The notes: generated by a model not told the origin, from the sequence alone. A stretch of 64,000 nucleotides of DNA from Imbricaverruca yamaguchii (GCA_034440575.1 JAOTOL010001639.1:383001-447000), one strand, 5' to 3'; shown: positions 45,186-58,534, counted from the stretch's first letter. Translations and numbers: made by a program.

Positions 45186-47289
45186 TGATGACTTGCAGCA
45201 TATTTAGTTGTAATTAAAGAATAATTGAGCAGGTCTCCACATCAGCTATTGTGCACAGATGCGCTACCTACATAGGAAATGGCATAAGATTAAGAAGCAA
45301 ATAATTTTGAGGTGTTTTGATAAACTTGACCCAGGTGGTCCCTATTTAGGAATCGTAAGCATGTGCTAAGATTACAATAAACTTATATATTACCTCAATA
45401 TTTCAATTCGTTGCCATTTCCAACTGGTATATGCTTAGAAAAACTACTGTTGTCAGATATGCGATACAAATAAATTAAGATTTCCCATCCCTGCAATTGA
45501 TTGAATCTATCATATTAACGACCATATAATTGATGGCGGCCACCTTGAAAATGTCCGCCATTTTTGTCAAAGGTCGAATCTGAGATGTCCATACAGCAAA
45601 AAAAAATCATCATTGAGACGTAGCCTAGCTGTGCGCAAAATTTAATGACGGTACCATCAAACCCACGATACTTTCATATATTGACAGTACCACTATGTCG
45701 AGAAGGGTAAAATCCCGCACTACCTATGACTCTTGGCCGGACCCTGGAATTAGAGGAAAAGATACAGGGCTATAACTTGGCGTTGCAAAGCTGTACTTTG
45801 TCCCCAGAGACTCAAAGCATCAATCAAATTATTACAACTTGTGCCCTGCAGTTATGAGGTTCCACTGCAATACATGCGGCTTCGGAGTTACCGTGTCGCA
45901 GGCGACACGTACCATGCAATCCCGGGTGAAAACTTTGGAACATGTGACTGTGTTACGATGAAAGATATCGTAAGCATACGCCCTTGCTCAATATCTACAC
46001 ATGTGCACTGCACCACGATGGCCTTGCTACTTCGATTCTGCTATTAGTGCTTGCTACGATAACATTATCGCTGTGCTTAGTTCCCAGTTAGTGTCAGATG
46101 TGCTCTGCTACAGATCAAGTAGAACACGAAGAGATATGTCCCAGAACCAAGTAATCGCTATATCTTAGTGGTGACAAGTGGTAATTCTCTACTCCACTAA
46201 TGCCATGTTCACTCGTGATATAATATTGCTCGTTAGGAGACGGAGCATCAGATTTAGCTGCTCCCCAGTATCCTGAAATCCTAATGTGGAAGCCATCGCC
46301 TGCTTTATCCTCCAACGAACAGACTTCTTGAATTTATTTCTATGAAGCTTCATGACATCCGATGAATGTTGTGAACTCTGAAGTGAAGAGTACATGTGTT
46401 TTCATCAGTTGTTTTGGTAAGGTGTCTTCTCAGCGTGACAAAAACAACCGAGGTGTGCGCCATTACTGTCATCGCACTGCAATGCATACCCCCAGACTTC
46501 TCTGTAATATTCGGCTGCTGATGTCGGTCACCGGACCTCTCGTGTGCCGCCGAATAGTCGTCCATCCAGCACGTCTCAACTCGTGTTCTAGATAGCTGTG
46601 TTCATCTTGATTGATAGGTAGCTCGTGCAACAGTTCTACTACTTCAAAGGCAGGCAGGACTACAACACGGCGAAATATGGTATCTGCACTTGAAGACCAG
46701 ACGAAACTGAAACCGTAGGTTCTGATAGATTCTTATCGATATAGTTCGGACACCGGGAAGCCCAGAAACCATAATTTATGACCTGTTTTCGAAATGGTAC
46801 TTAGGCATCGTCCCAACATAACTCCGACCAGATCTTTATCATTGTATTCAAGAATGATATGCATAAACAGACGTATATGTGTGAAATATTTGTACGTATA
46901 TTGAATCAATGTTCACGTTCCTATTTTAGTGACATAGGCATTACATTTCGACACATGTGTACAGTCATAGGCACATGTTTGAAGACAACCTTGCATACAT
47001 TAAAGTCTATAGAGCTCTCACGTCGAGACGCCATGACAGGCACAAGTTATCTTTGCCCATAGCCTTCACTTCCTGAAGCTGTCTATCCGTCGCTGTCGCT
47101 GATAACCCACACCTTACTGATAATTACACCGGGGAAACATCCTTGGTCGTCCGGGTCCAATCAGCAGTACACTGGGTTTCGGGGAAGCTTTGGACATCAA
47201 GACTGGCTAATGGCAGATTGAAATTATGAGATTTGACCTGGGTTTCGGGCTAGAGATAAGGTACAGAGAGACATGATCGGTGACCGATG
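45186..47289. other. Unassigned DNA in E1
   Basis: No gene or repeat recognised; short open frames on both strands near 46350-46600 show no domain. Confidence 0.45.
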
Positions 47290-47690
47290 GCCGGCGCGTT
47301 TCCGAAGGCCCGGTGTGTTTATTTACTGTCTCGGCGTACTTTTTATGATGATGTCACTTTGCGGGCCCCTGGATTCTTTGGGATCTCATGACGTCTGCAG
47401 CTCCTGTGCGGTTTGAGGGCCCGGGCGCGTTTTGGCCCCGGTGTGTTTGGGCTCCTAGTACGCTAATATAAGGTTCCAGCGCATCTGTATCAGCTCTATC
47501 CAGCGTTGTAACTCTGCACTGCAACTGTGTAGCTTTTCTTCTGGACTCGCTGTGTTTTGGAGGCTCGCGGGATTTTGTTGGATTTCCGGTGACTGAGGGC
47601 ACTGCTATGATTATTTATAGCCCCCGATGGGATATTTGGTGTCCTCAACACAAATTTATGCTGCCCCAGTTCGACTTTTGTGACATATTT
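47290..47690 (-). repeat. 21-bp-period degenerate array, reversed, in E1
   Basis: T-tract/GC-block units (GCGTTTTGGCCCCGG, GGGATTTTGTTGGATTTCC) that are the reverse complement of those at 25745-28043. Confidence 0.65.
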
Positions 47691-48227
47691 TGAATACACT
47701 TCATGGCATGTTATGATAGAAGAACCATGGCGGTGAAGATTGGTACGATGAATTGAATTCTCATATTTTTTGGGTGGGTGTAGGGTTACATGCGAATACA
47801 GGAGGTGTACAATGATTTTTAAGGATTATTTTCTGTTTGCCGAGGAAATGTCATCATGTAATGGTAATGGTAAATATTGTATCAAGGTAGAAATGTATCA
47901 GGAAAATATAATAGCTGAATGTCAGTCCATCTTATCCCTAAGGAATGGGTGGATCGATGAATTATTATGGAGGCACATGTCCAGAAGGAAACCACTTAGC
48001 CTTTCAGGGGGACCTACGGTTGAAAAAAAATTGAGGGGCACACGCGAGCATTCCCGCAGAGGCGCATTTTCCTCGTGGAGTGGCGCCCCTGGCTAGAATA
48101 TTTGAGGCAGGGATACAGTCGGGTCTTCCAAGAGGAGAGCCTTTCCTTCAAAGAGGGAGTACCCCAAAGAGGGAGTACCCCTCTCATAGGGCCTTCTCCT
48201 ATGGGGGCATATCTGATTATAGGACAA

Positions 48228-48388
48228 GTGTACGTATAGCAGATGTACGTAAGTAAATGCACTTAAGCTCAGATGTACGTATGGCAATTGTACGTAAGCG
48301 CAGATTCACGTATGGAAAATGTACGTATGCGGAAATGTACGTAAGTGCAAAAGTACGTATGCGCAAATGTGCGTAAGCGCAAATGCAA
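48228..48388. repeat. About 16-bp tandem array, 10-11 copies
   Basis: Units follow TGTACGTAAGCGCAAA with variants TATGGC and TATGCG. It lies in E1 close to the right terminal repeat. Confidence 0.85.
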
Positions 48389-48669
48389 GTTGTATCCGTG
48401 CCTGCAGATAATCGCATTTGAACTACAAACAATCGCTCTTGGGCCACCAATATTCCCGTCACGCCCCCCCCCCCCTCCCCCCACAAAAAAATAACCTCCC
48501 AGTCAGTGCCGCTCGTTTTACGCCCACAGGTAATGCTCGACTCATGATGACGGGAGGTCACGGTTCACAATGCTACTATTAATGGCATGCACCAGGTGTG
48601 GTCCAACAACAGCAAAAGCACCTTGAGCATCGTGATTCTGATGCTGTCAGCACTGCACGCGCGTGACGA

Positions 48670-49524
48670 TCCGTCAACAACGCGGACACACAACGAGCGC
48701 TTGTTCAATGGTGTCATCCTGCCATCTAGCGAGAAATATTGTAACCTATGCTTCAGCGTTCAATCTGATGACATTCATTACTTATTCAATGCCGTAATAC
48801 CAAGACCGTGCTGCTACCTAGCGAGTGAAAGCTGAACTTATGCTTCTTGGACATCACAATTGAGAGTAGATCTTCTGAACAATCCAGTCCCGAAAGTAGA
48901 TCCTCTGAACATACCGGACCAAGAGTAGATCCTCTGAACATTCCGTCCCGGGAGTAGATCTTGTGAACACTTCCGTCCTCGGAGTAGATCCTCTGAACAT
49001 TTCCAGGAGTAGATCTTCTGAACATTTTCAGCAGTAGATCTTCTGAACAACTAAGGCCTATTTGTAGATCCTCTGAACAATCCGGTCGCGAGAGTAGATC
49101 TTGTGAAAAAGAATTATCCTGAAAGTAGATCCTGTGAACACTTTCGTCTTCGAGTAGATCTTCTGAACAAACCAGTCCCGGGAGTAGATCTTGTGAACAC
49201 TTCCAGCTTTCAGTAGATCCTCTGAACATTTGCATTCGGGAGTAGATCTTCTGAACACTTGAGGCCTATTTGTAGATCCTCTGAACAACCCAACCCCGAG
49301 AGTAGATCTTGTGAAAAACATTCTCTTGAAAGTAGATCCTGTGAACACTTTCGACTTCGAGTAGATCCTCTGAACAATTCAGTCTTGGGAGTACATCTTG
49401 TGAACATTTCCTCCTCCAAGTAGGTCTTGTGAACATAGACCTTCTGAAAGTAGGTCTTCTGAAAATAGATCTTCTGAACGTAGATCTACTGAAAATAGAT
49501 CTTCTGAAAGTAGATCTTATGAGC
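48670..49524 (-). repeat. E1 right terminal inverted repeat
   Basis: Reverse complement of 36966-37835, unit by unit through the array (e.g. the unit with CAAATAGGCCT recurs at the same places) and on into the core CTCGCTAGGTAGCAGCAC. The match is roughly nine in ten bases, with unit-level indels. Weak inverted homology continues to about 48560, matching 38225-38255. Confidence 0.92.
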
Positions 49525-50113
49525 CTCACCCTTGACTACAACGGTTGCATCTTTTTTGTCTTTTTCTTTGCAGATAAGCCACCACCAGTTATTAGAAGTA
49601 GTCCCAGGAGCACCTCAGCTAGGTAGCAAATTAGTAATACCAAGGAGCTCAAATATCAAGGATATACTGAAGCGCGCTTGCCAGATTGTCCCGGAGCAAA
49701 CCTAGACTTGCTATCTGGAAGCAGTGAGAACATTGTGGTTTGCGCAACTCAAAACTAGCCGGCGTAGCTTGAGGCATAGCTGGGCATAGCCGAGGCGCAG
49801 CTTAGTCATCATGGCAGAAGCAAAGACGTGTTTCCCCACCAACAGCCCCGCGCCGGATCATCCGGACGACGACACTGTCCGCCTGTGCCCTGCATGGAGC
49901 GTTATCATAAATCAGCCATACTTGATGTATTTTGCTTTCTTATCGTATTTGCAGTGGTGCTATAGGTGAACAAAAATTGTCCGGTACAGTAACCATCTCG
50001 AGGAAAGTAGAGCGGTGCTGTGTATATCAGCACAGTCATGCGGCACAGCCTACATCCGCACTTAAACTGCGGTACATCCTACTACGGCACAGGGGATGCG
50101 GTCCTGGCGGAGA
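49525..50113. other. Spacer between E1 and E2
   Basis: 589 bp with no recognised gene or repeat. Confidence 0.5.
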
Positions 50114-50606
50114 CGTATCATAACCTCCACAGGTCGTAACCTCCACAGGTCACAACCTCCACAAATTCAACACATCGCAGCGGTCGTAACCTCCACAGGT
50201 CATAACCTCCACAGGTCACAACCTCCAAAAGTCCGCAGCGGTCATAACCTCCACAGGTCGTAACCTCCACAAGTCCCCAGAGGTCATAACCTCCACAGGT
50301 CGTAACCTCCACAACTCCGAAGCGGTCATAACCTCCACAGGTCATAACCTCCACAGGTCGTAATCCCCACAGGTTGCAACCTCCACAAGTACGAAGCGGA
50401 CATAACCTCCACAACTCGGCAACGGTCATAACCTCCACAGGTTGCAACCTCCACAGATTCAAGAACTTTTTTGATTTTCTAGAAGCATCACTTCAGATAG
50501 CTCTCGCTAGGTAGCAGCACGGTCTACGTATTACACTAGTGAGATTGAATGCTGAATCATAGGTAACAATTTTTATCGCCAGATGGCAGGATGATACAAT
50601 TGAGTA
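50114..50606 (+). repeat. E2 left terminal inverted repeat (16-bp array plus core)
   Basis: The outer 345 bp is a 16-bp array (CATAACCTCCACAGGT and variants, some with a 10-bp CCGAAGCGG-type insert). The inner 145 bp is the core with CTCTCGCTAGGTAGCAGCAC and ATCGCCAGATGGCAGGATG. Confidence 0.97.
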
Positions 50607-51241
50607 GCGCAGCGGTCATAACCTCCACAGGTCGCAACCTCCACAACTCCGAAGCGGTCATAACCTACACAGGTCATAACCTCCACAGGTCGTAATCCCC
50701 ACAGGGTGCAACCTCTTCAAGTACGGAGCGGTCATAACCTCCACAGGTCACAACCTCCACAAATCCGAAGCGGTCATAACCTCCAAAGATTCAAGAACTA
50801 CATAGTTTTATAGAAGTGTCATTTCAGATAGCCATCGCTAGGTAGCAGCACGGTCTAGGTATTATAGCAACGGATATTGAATGAATGTCATGCGATTAAA
50901 CGTTGAAGCATAGATAGCAATATTTATCACTAGATGGCAGGATGTGTCGTTGAATACGCTTTTTCTGTGTGCGCGCATTGTTAACTTTTCAGACGTCGGG
51001 AACCGGCCGTCGCCCCGTGGGAAGCTGATATGCGGCGCAGTGGGGGATGCAGAGTACGAACACCCTGCTCAGACCTATTTGTATCAGATTTCATAGCTAC
51101 CTAAAATGTTGAATACATTGTGATTCTCGCGCAATATTTGCATTGCCCGCCATGAATATGCCGACTAGTCATACCCTGGTGAGGCCATTGATCAGCTGTC
51201 TGGGGAAGGAACGGAGAAAGCGCAGCGTCTGTGGCGCGAAA
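50607..51241 (+). repeat. E2 second array and long core
   Basis: A second CATAACCTCCACAGGT array (to 50790) is followed by a longer core (50820-51241) that matches E1 37650-38072. This makes the left end of E2 a tandem duplication of array plus core. Confidence 0.88.
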
Positions 51242-52126
51242 GTGGACGTTCGAGTCGCGAACCAGTAACGGTGTCGCTGATGAAAAGTTAGGGAAACCTA
51301 AGTGAGGGATTGACTTATAAAGCCCTGCGATCATGCAAATTTGTTGCCTCACAGAGCACAATTTTTCACCAAAGTGAAACCAGAAGATGATCAGGGTTCA
51401 TGTTCTTCAAGAAGTGGCTGGAAGCAAAAAAACCTTTGCTGATTCATCATTCGGATATTTTGTGACTACAGATAGCCTGTGAAGCTCGTTGATTGCCCAG
51501 ATCGGCTTTTAGTATTGTTGGTGATTCTCTGACATATATATTTTCACTTCATAAATGACCAAGTATAATTTTGTAGAGATGATACTCGGGTAGCTGAGGT
51601 TGGGGGATACGACAAAATTGAGGGGGACAAATCGTCACTTCTCAGAAATTGGGGAACATGTCCCCTCTCCAGTCCCCCTCAATGGTTACACCCATGCAGC
51701 ACACCAATAGTTAATCCCTGATTCCGAAGGAGGGGGGGGGGGGCAAGTACAAACGAAACGTCATCATTGATAAGGAATCAAATTGTGAGGCACCAAAAGT
51801 GTGTAAACACTTGCATTCGTAGCGGAGTACAATCTAAACATATATGGGAGTAAAATACAACTTGCAATGTCTCCATAGCCAGGAAAAGGTTCTTAAAGTG
51901 AATGACTATTACTTCAAGAAATTACCAACGTGTCAGATTTGATACTCAATTCCTGATATATGGTGATCAAGTCTTAAGCACAAAACGTCGGTAATGTAGT
52001 GAAACAATGTAACCTTTGAATGTACTGTTCCAAACCATTGAAGCCGAGGGGGACATTAGTACCTTGCGGGGTGATAGTAAGTGCCATCCCTTTCCCAAGA
52101 TATGCACGACACGACTGCTAATCGAC
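51242..52126. other. Unassigned DNA in E2
   Basis: No gene or repeat recognised; a poly-G run lies at 51731-51743. Confidence 0.45.
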
Positions 52127-53188
52127 AAGAACGTAGCTTACAAACGTCTATGAAACCTAAAGTGATCTGCCTTTACTTCAATGACTCCTAGTTCCTCAGT
52201 TGAACACGGGTCATGTTTGCGTTGGTAGACGCACACCAGCTGATGTTACGCCACACGTTCAACAATGAAACCAACATTGCAGGGCCCTGAGCCGTAAGCC
52301 TTCAGTCGGCGCGATTTTTGGTCACGTGCATCGATTTGTAAGCCTCAATGCAATTTGTTTTAAACTCTACTCGATATTTTGAGGGCCCCTTGTTTTTTTT
52401 TTATATAAACTGAATCATTTCGGAACCATGTGGAAGCTTTGAGGCCATGGTGCACTTTTTCAAGATCCATCGCGATTTTTCTTCTCGGGAGGATAGAGTC
52501 CAACGATTTTGTGGACTCTGATACGATCTTCATAGGCCGCGGCGCGATTGGTATGTCGCCCAGCAAGGTTTGTTTGAGCACTATCGCCGTTGTGGTGTCT
52601 GGCGATGTTTTTTTAGAGTTATACTCAGCGGCTTTGTTTTGAGATGAATGGCTCACTCAATCTAACTACAAGATACCGTCGCAGTCTCCGCAACACCCCA
52701 GCCGGTGTTATATTTTATCACAATATTTTGCAATGTACTTTCTTCAGCGTTTTGGGAGCAAATATGATGCCTATGATTATGTAAGCACTGATTTCAGAGG
52801 ATCCAAATGGCGCAGTCCAGGTGACAGCTTGCGAGGTTGCCATGCAAAAACATTAAATAGTCGTGAAAAATAGGAATATGGAGACCGGGTCTAGTTGATA
52901 CACGGGATGGTTGATACAACAGCATTCTCTCCAAAAGCATGAAGCCGGCTGCCATGGCTACTGTTGCACATGTTGCTACTGACACCCTCTTCTCACGGAC
53001 AAATCAAGCCCAAGTACTTTTGACCCGAGACTACATAATGGTAAAGATGTTACACATTTTTGTGCCGAAAGTGCCTTTGCTTCGCACTTAATTTCTAATC
53101 TGTCGCCCACTTGCTAACGTTTTAAGTGTCAGCTCATTACCATGTTCTCTCAACTTTGCGACTGTGAAATGTGTTTAAATTCGTGCTT
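52127..53188 (+). repeat. Module A, copy in E2
   Basis: Colinear with 41540-42700, with several small deletions; it includes the reversed 21-bp array near 52300-52640. Confidence 0.88.
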
Positions 53189-53191
53189 AAC

Positions 53192-53300
53192 ACGCGCCCT
53201 GGAGGGCCTCTGAAAATTACGCGCACTGGAGGGGGGGGCGGATCCCGCCTCCCCCCCTAAGATCTCAGCTCCTATGAAGGCTAGAGCAACGAGCATAGAG
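53192..53300 (+). repeat. Fragment of the 1.15-kb TIR insertion family
   Basis: Matches 28044-28150 almost base for base: GCGCCCTGGAGGGCCTC, GAAAATTACGCGCACTGGAG, AAGATCTC-GCTCCTA and GGCTAGAGCAACGA. Only the left end is present. Confidence 0.85.
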
Positions 53301-53309
53301 CTAGACCAA

Positions 53310-54312
53310 ACATAGAGCAATGTTTTTGTCTAACGCGACACGGATATGAGTCACGTTTCTGTTTTCACCATAAATCTCAACTAAATCCGTTCCCATTGCT
53401 AGTCGGTTGGTCATTGGTTTTTACGACACATCGACCGTTGAGCCATGTAGCGTCGCCAATCTCTCACGCCGATTGATCGCGGGCGAAGAGTGAGACGAGC
53501 AACTTACCACTAAGCTACTCGTCCCCGTGTTCCCATTGCTAAAATCTTTCTGGTGGGGGGGGGGGCAAACGTTTTCAAACGTTGACAAACGTTTTCATGG
53601 GACAACAAATGCGACGCTGCGCTGTTTAAGGTAGAAATTCGAATTACCGCGGCCCATGCAAACTGAGTAACTGATTTTATTAATTGGCTTACATGGCATA
53701 ATTACTAGCTGCATGCTGCATGCGAGCAGTATGATTTTATGGTTAAAAAGCCATACATTTGACATATCGTTCAACACCTTGCACTATGCATATGTGTATC
53801 GACCTTAAACCAGTCAACCACGTCGGCCATTGAATAAGTCAGACCGTCCGCTGGTGTCAGTTCCCAGCAGCCCAGCCCAAAGGCTGCGTGGGAAGACCCC
53901 GCATCAACTACCCCTCCCCCCGACAACCGCACGATATAGTGCCTCACCCTCGCCGTATCCAGTGACATGTGCACGTTGCCAGTGGCGTCTTCAGCTTGAT
54001 CTCCAAGGATACCTCCACATGACAGTGACAAGGGAAAGATGATGCGCCAACAGCGCAACAGCATACAGATCTGAAGATACTGTACATGTTGACAAAATGA
54101 TGAATAGTTCAACAACTGTGTCCGCCACTGCAGTCGTCCGATTCCCAGCCTGCATGGCCGGGCGCTCGACGTCGCAGCCCGGCTCGGCTTTCCCCGAGGA
54201 GGCGAGCTGGCCGCGATCTGAACAGCCAGCCTGTGTCTAAAGCAGAGCTGATCTAGAAACGGCTAACTAATGGCGATCTTGCAATTTCTAATGGAGCACT
54301 GAATCGGTACAA
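53310..54312 (+). repeat. Module B, copy in E2
   Basis: Colinear with 43580-44470 in E1; interrupted by the SINE-C at 53402-53528. Confidence 0.88.
53402..53528 (-). repeat. SINE-C (tRNA-derived) with perfect 13-bp target-site duplication
   Basis: The minus strand starts CACGGGGACGAGTAGCTTAG with A-box-like TAGCTTAGTGG and a B-box-like stretch near GCGATCAATC, then a short tail GTGTCGTAAAAACCAATGAC. GTTCCCATTGCTA flanks it at 53389-53401 and 53529-53541. The E1 paralogue is uninterrupted here. Confidence 0.9.
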
Positions 54313-54638
54313 AGTAAGTGAGAGTACTCCATATCAGCTCACAATTACCTCTGGTATTCTCCTCCACAATCAACAAACATAGAGATGTGTCATTTGTGAA
54401 GGTATTACTGAAGATAAAAACACTAGGTGGTCATGAATATTGCGGAGGATCGAGGAGGGACGCTCTGACTTATTTATGTCTCCTGGTAGATCTAGAGAAC
54501 CAGGGGATAAGCAGCCATATTTTGTGCCGTCGCAACAGACTAGATGACAGCCGTGCCCCAGCTCTGCTGTTAACGAGCCAATAGGTGACTGAGCCACAGC
54601 CAAGCTCGGCGCCTAGTAATATGCAGCGTCAGTGTAAA

Positions 54639-54749
54639 TGTGTGTGTGTATGTGTGTGCATAGGTATGTGTGTATGTATGTGTGTGTGTATATTTGTGTG
54701 TACGCATGTATGTGTGTCTATTTGTGTGTATGTGCATTTGTGTGATTGT
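54639..54749. repeat. (TG)n-rich microsatellite
   Basis: TG repeats interrupted by TATG and CATG. Confidence 0.9.
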
Positions 54750-55004
54750 GGCAGGAGGTGGCTTGATGGCAGGAGGCACTATGATCAATAGCTATCCGCT
54801 CTTCGGCGAGGGGTGACGTCGCGAAACACGAGTCTCTGGGACGGCTGCCGGGAGTCCAGCGCTGAAACAAACGCTTGCGAATCCTGCACAACTATCGTGA
54901 ATTTAACGTCGGCGAACACAAGGCACAAGAACAACTGAAGGCGCGGCATATACCTAACTTATATATCTATATCTAAATACAGGTCCATGTCTTCATCTAC
55001 AGAC

Positions 55005-55009
<5 letters not shown>

Positions 55010-55052
<43 letters not shown>
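55010..55052. repeat. (AT)n microsatellite
   Basis: Uninterrupted AT run of about 43 bp. Confidence 0.95.
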
Positions 55053-55055
<3 letters not shown>

Positions 55056-55099
55056 TACATACATTGATATCTATATCCATATATTCCTCTCCCCCTCTC

Positions 55100-55462
<363 letters not shown>

Positions 55463-55959
55463 GGATTTTCGAAGTGGTGTCCTTCGGACATGGCCGCCGT
55501 GTGACAATTTCTGGGTCTGCACCTGTATAAAATAGAATGCAATTCTTAAAAAGCTAATTTCATACGATGTACTATTTCATTCAGTGATTCAATCTTGCTA
55601 TTCGGGGCAGCATCGTGACTAGGGATTGTCTAAAGTAGAAGAGCGGGCATCTGAAGTCGAAGAAGATGTAGGTTATAGAGGGTTCATCTAAGGTGAGAGT
55701 GACGACCTAGCGGTGCCATCGGACGTAAATGAGCCGACTTCATTTGAGCACGGTCACTCAGAGGTACCATCGAGCGAACTATGAAACATCATGCGAACCT
55801 CAACACATCTCCGCATTAATATCACCCGGAAGCCAATAGACGGCACGCTACTAAATATGACCAACCTTGGGTGTAGCCCATAAAATACTTATTTCCATGA
55901 TGCATTATGGTAGCATAGATACAATAATGAAGTCTACACCTTACTACATCAACTTCAAG

Positions 55960-57310
55960 TGCGCGAATGCCACAAAAACTGCGTCAAAGACACCAAACAG
56001 ATGTCGGGCCCCGGAAGGAAGTGCGTTGGAGCACGGAAAAAGATGCACAAGGATCCCGAAGAATCGCACCGGGGCTCACAAATATCGCGCAGGAGTCTTA
56101 CAAAAATCGATGTCGACCCCAATAAATCGCAAAGGGAGTCTATCGAGTTCACCCGATCACCGGATAATTCAGAAGCGGTCACGAAGGAAAATAATCATGA
56201 GGGCCTTTCTACTCTGAATGGTGCCATCCGCTGGACAAAAAAAAAGAAACTCGTTGAGCAGCCGCAATGGCATACTAAAGAGGAAAATCTCCCTCCGTTC
56301 CAGCAAGGCGGGCTCCGAAGAACCCGAGAATCGCGCCGGGGTCCACAAAAAAGGTTCTAGGGCAAGATACATTCCCGTCGGGGCCCCAAAATTAGGGGTT
56401 TTAAATTAATAAAGCGGACACCAAAAAAACTTGCTTCGGGCTCTACAATTTGCGTCGGGGAACGCTAAAATTAGCCTGGGCCTGGGGTCAGATTACCATA
56501 ACACGACCTGTGAACTGGCGCCGACACCCGCACCCCAAAATGTCGCGCATGGGACCCAAAATTCCCGTCGGTAGTCGCGTAAGTTCTGGTCGAGGTATCA
56601 ATAATTCCCTCGGGGCTCACAAAAATTGGCGTTCATGTCCCCAAATAAGCACAGCATGGTCCCAAAATCGCAACGCAACCCAACAATAATCAAGCCAGAA
56701 CCCTAAAAAATAAAGGGAGGTTCCGAAAAATAAATGTTCCGACCAGAAAAATAACCCCTTAGTCCAAACATACTACGAGATGCCTTAACAAATCGCATAC
56801 GGCACCGAAAAACATTCCGGAGCTCGACAAATCCCGGTGGGACATAAAAATACAGAAATGTCGCCGAGGGCCCGACAAATAAGGCCTTGGCTGGGACTTT
56901 CCATAATTCAGAATGTCACCAAAAACTGTCAAGCCCAGAAAACTGACGTCTGATTCTCCCGGAACCACGCGACTGGGCCAGAAATGTCGAGACCGGATCC
57001 AAAGAAATTATACCGGGCCCCTAATATCGTGCTGAAGTCCCACAAATATGAGGGGAAAACTCAGCGGGACTGAAAGAGCACAACTGGAGGACAAAAATGC
57101 ACCGAGCGCCTCAAAGCTTTCCGAGTCCGGAAAAAAGCGCCATTGCCTTAAGACATTCTGCTGCTCTAAGTATACACACCGGAGCTAACAATCAAGGCAC
57201 AACGGTCCCTCAAAGCACAGCGGGGTTTGATACAGCATGGGGCCTCAAAAACAGGCTAGGTCCCTAAAGAATCGACATGGTCCTAGAAGAGGAACGAAAA
57301 GTCAGTGCAC
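55960..57310. repeat. 21-bp-period degenerate array, E2 copy
   Basis: Colinear with 26590-28040: shared landmarks are GAGGGCCTTTCTACTCTGAA followed by GTTGAGCAGCC, and GACATGGTCCTAGAA. The units alternate A-tracts with GCGCCGGGG-like blocks. Confidence 0.82.
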
Positions 57311-57317
57311 TAAATGC

Positions 57318-58510
57318 ACACTGCGGGGTCTGCGAAAACGCACCGATGCTTACAAATTATCATCGGTATACAAAAATAAGCAACAAAAATTTACTTTTGT
57401 TTAAAAAGCCAGTATCGCAAACACGTGCCTATCCCCAAGCAAAAAATGTCTGGTGCCTTAAAACACATCCGAAGACAAAGAAAATCGGAAAGGTTAAAAA
57501 GAACACCTAACTGGAGTCTCAGTTCGGTACCCACTCTGGAAGCGTTGTTATTTAATCAGAAATGAGGTGCGTCAAAGCTAAGCGGTTATACGGATTTCTT
57601 AGCCACTAGAAAACGTGGGAAGGAGAGAGCTAGTCATCGAAGATAATTCAGGATGGGCCCTTGCGGCCTTAAGTCTGAGCACGCTATGACATTATGAGGT
57701 GTCGTGTGTCATTATGAGGTGTCACCTACCAGCTATTTTGCACTGCTTTGTTGGTCCTCAACATATGCGCTTTCATTCCGTTTCAGCCGGGTGTCACGTG
57801 ATGCAGTTGTAGCATTTCTTTCCAAGTGGCAAATATTATAATGTGCACGATGGGCACTACACAAATGTTTGAGGTGACTGATGAGGCCCTGAGGACGAAC
57901 ACAATACCATGTGTTATTATTTATATCGTTTTTCTTTTCCCCATTCTGTCGGCTTGCCAATCATGGCCTCCCACAAACCGGATCAAAGTATCTTCAACCA
58001 GCGATCATCCGTCTTTCCTTTTCTCATCCTCTCCAACAATAATCATGATAATTATTTCTTCATCGGCCAGCATGTAGGCTTTGTTCTTACTAGCAGCCAG
58101 TGCAAACTTGTAAGGTGAACACTGCCTTAGACACGTCTGTGGGCCAATAAGTACTAAGTATGGCTATATCTGGCAATCTTAATAAAATCAAACCCTTTCT
58201 CACGTTCACATTCAAGTAACTTTCCATGAAAATATGAATGTGTGAAGAATGTCTAAGGGGAAAAACTCAACTCAATGAACAACAATCTGAATTGTGTAAA
58301 AGCATAGATCGGTGAACTCATAATGACCCCCTGCAGCTTTTAGCCATTTCAAAATGTTCGTTTACGGGATAATTTGCACCGGCATTCTAATCTTTCTCCC
58401 CATGAACATCGGTGAACAACGGATGACGTCTCACGGACATTTGGCACTATATCTTGGAAACTATGGCACACCACGTACCCATTAGTGACGCTGTAATGAA
58501 CTTGCACTTA
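57318..58510 (+). repeat. Module D, copy in E2
   Basis: Colinear with 29204-30085; it joins directly to the array without the 1.15-kb insertion. Confidence 0.8.
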
Positions 58511-58534
58511 CCCCACACATACGCACATAGCGGA

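Larger units (their letters stand above)
36966..49524. mobile_element. Element E1: 12.6-kb candidate transposon with array-bearing terminal inverted repeats
   Basis: Bounded by inverted repeats 36966-37835 and 48670-49524 that both start GCTCA(C/T)AAGATCTACTTT. Each has an outer 30-bp-unit array and an inner core. The interior holds dead retrotransposon pieces (38250-38640, 39468-41535) and modules A, B and C, shared in order with E2. No transposase, integrase or polymerase of its own is seen. No target-site duplication is visible at the proposed ends. The resemblance to Foldback/Galileo elements is structural only. Confidence 0.65.

Noticed and set aside
50114..50460. CRISPR-like array of short repeats
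   Set aside because: Units are contiguous without unique spacers, in animal DNA, and form the end of a transposon-like element.
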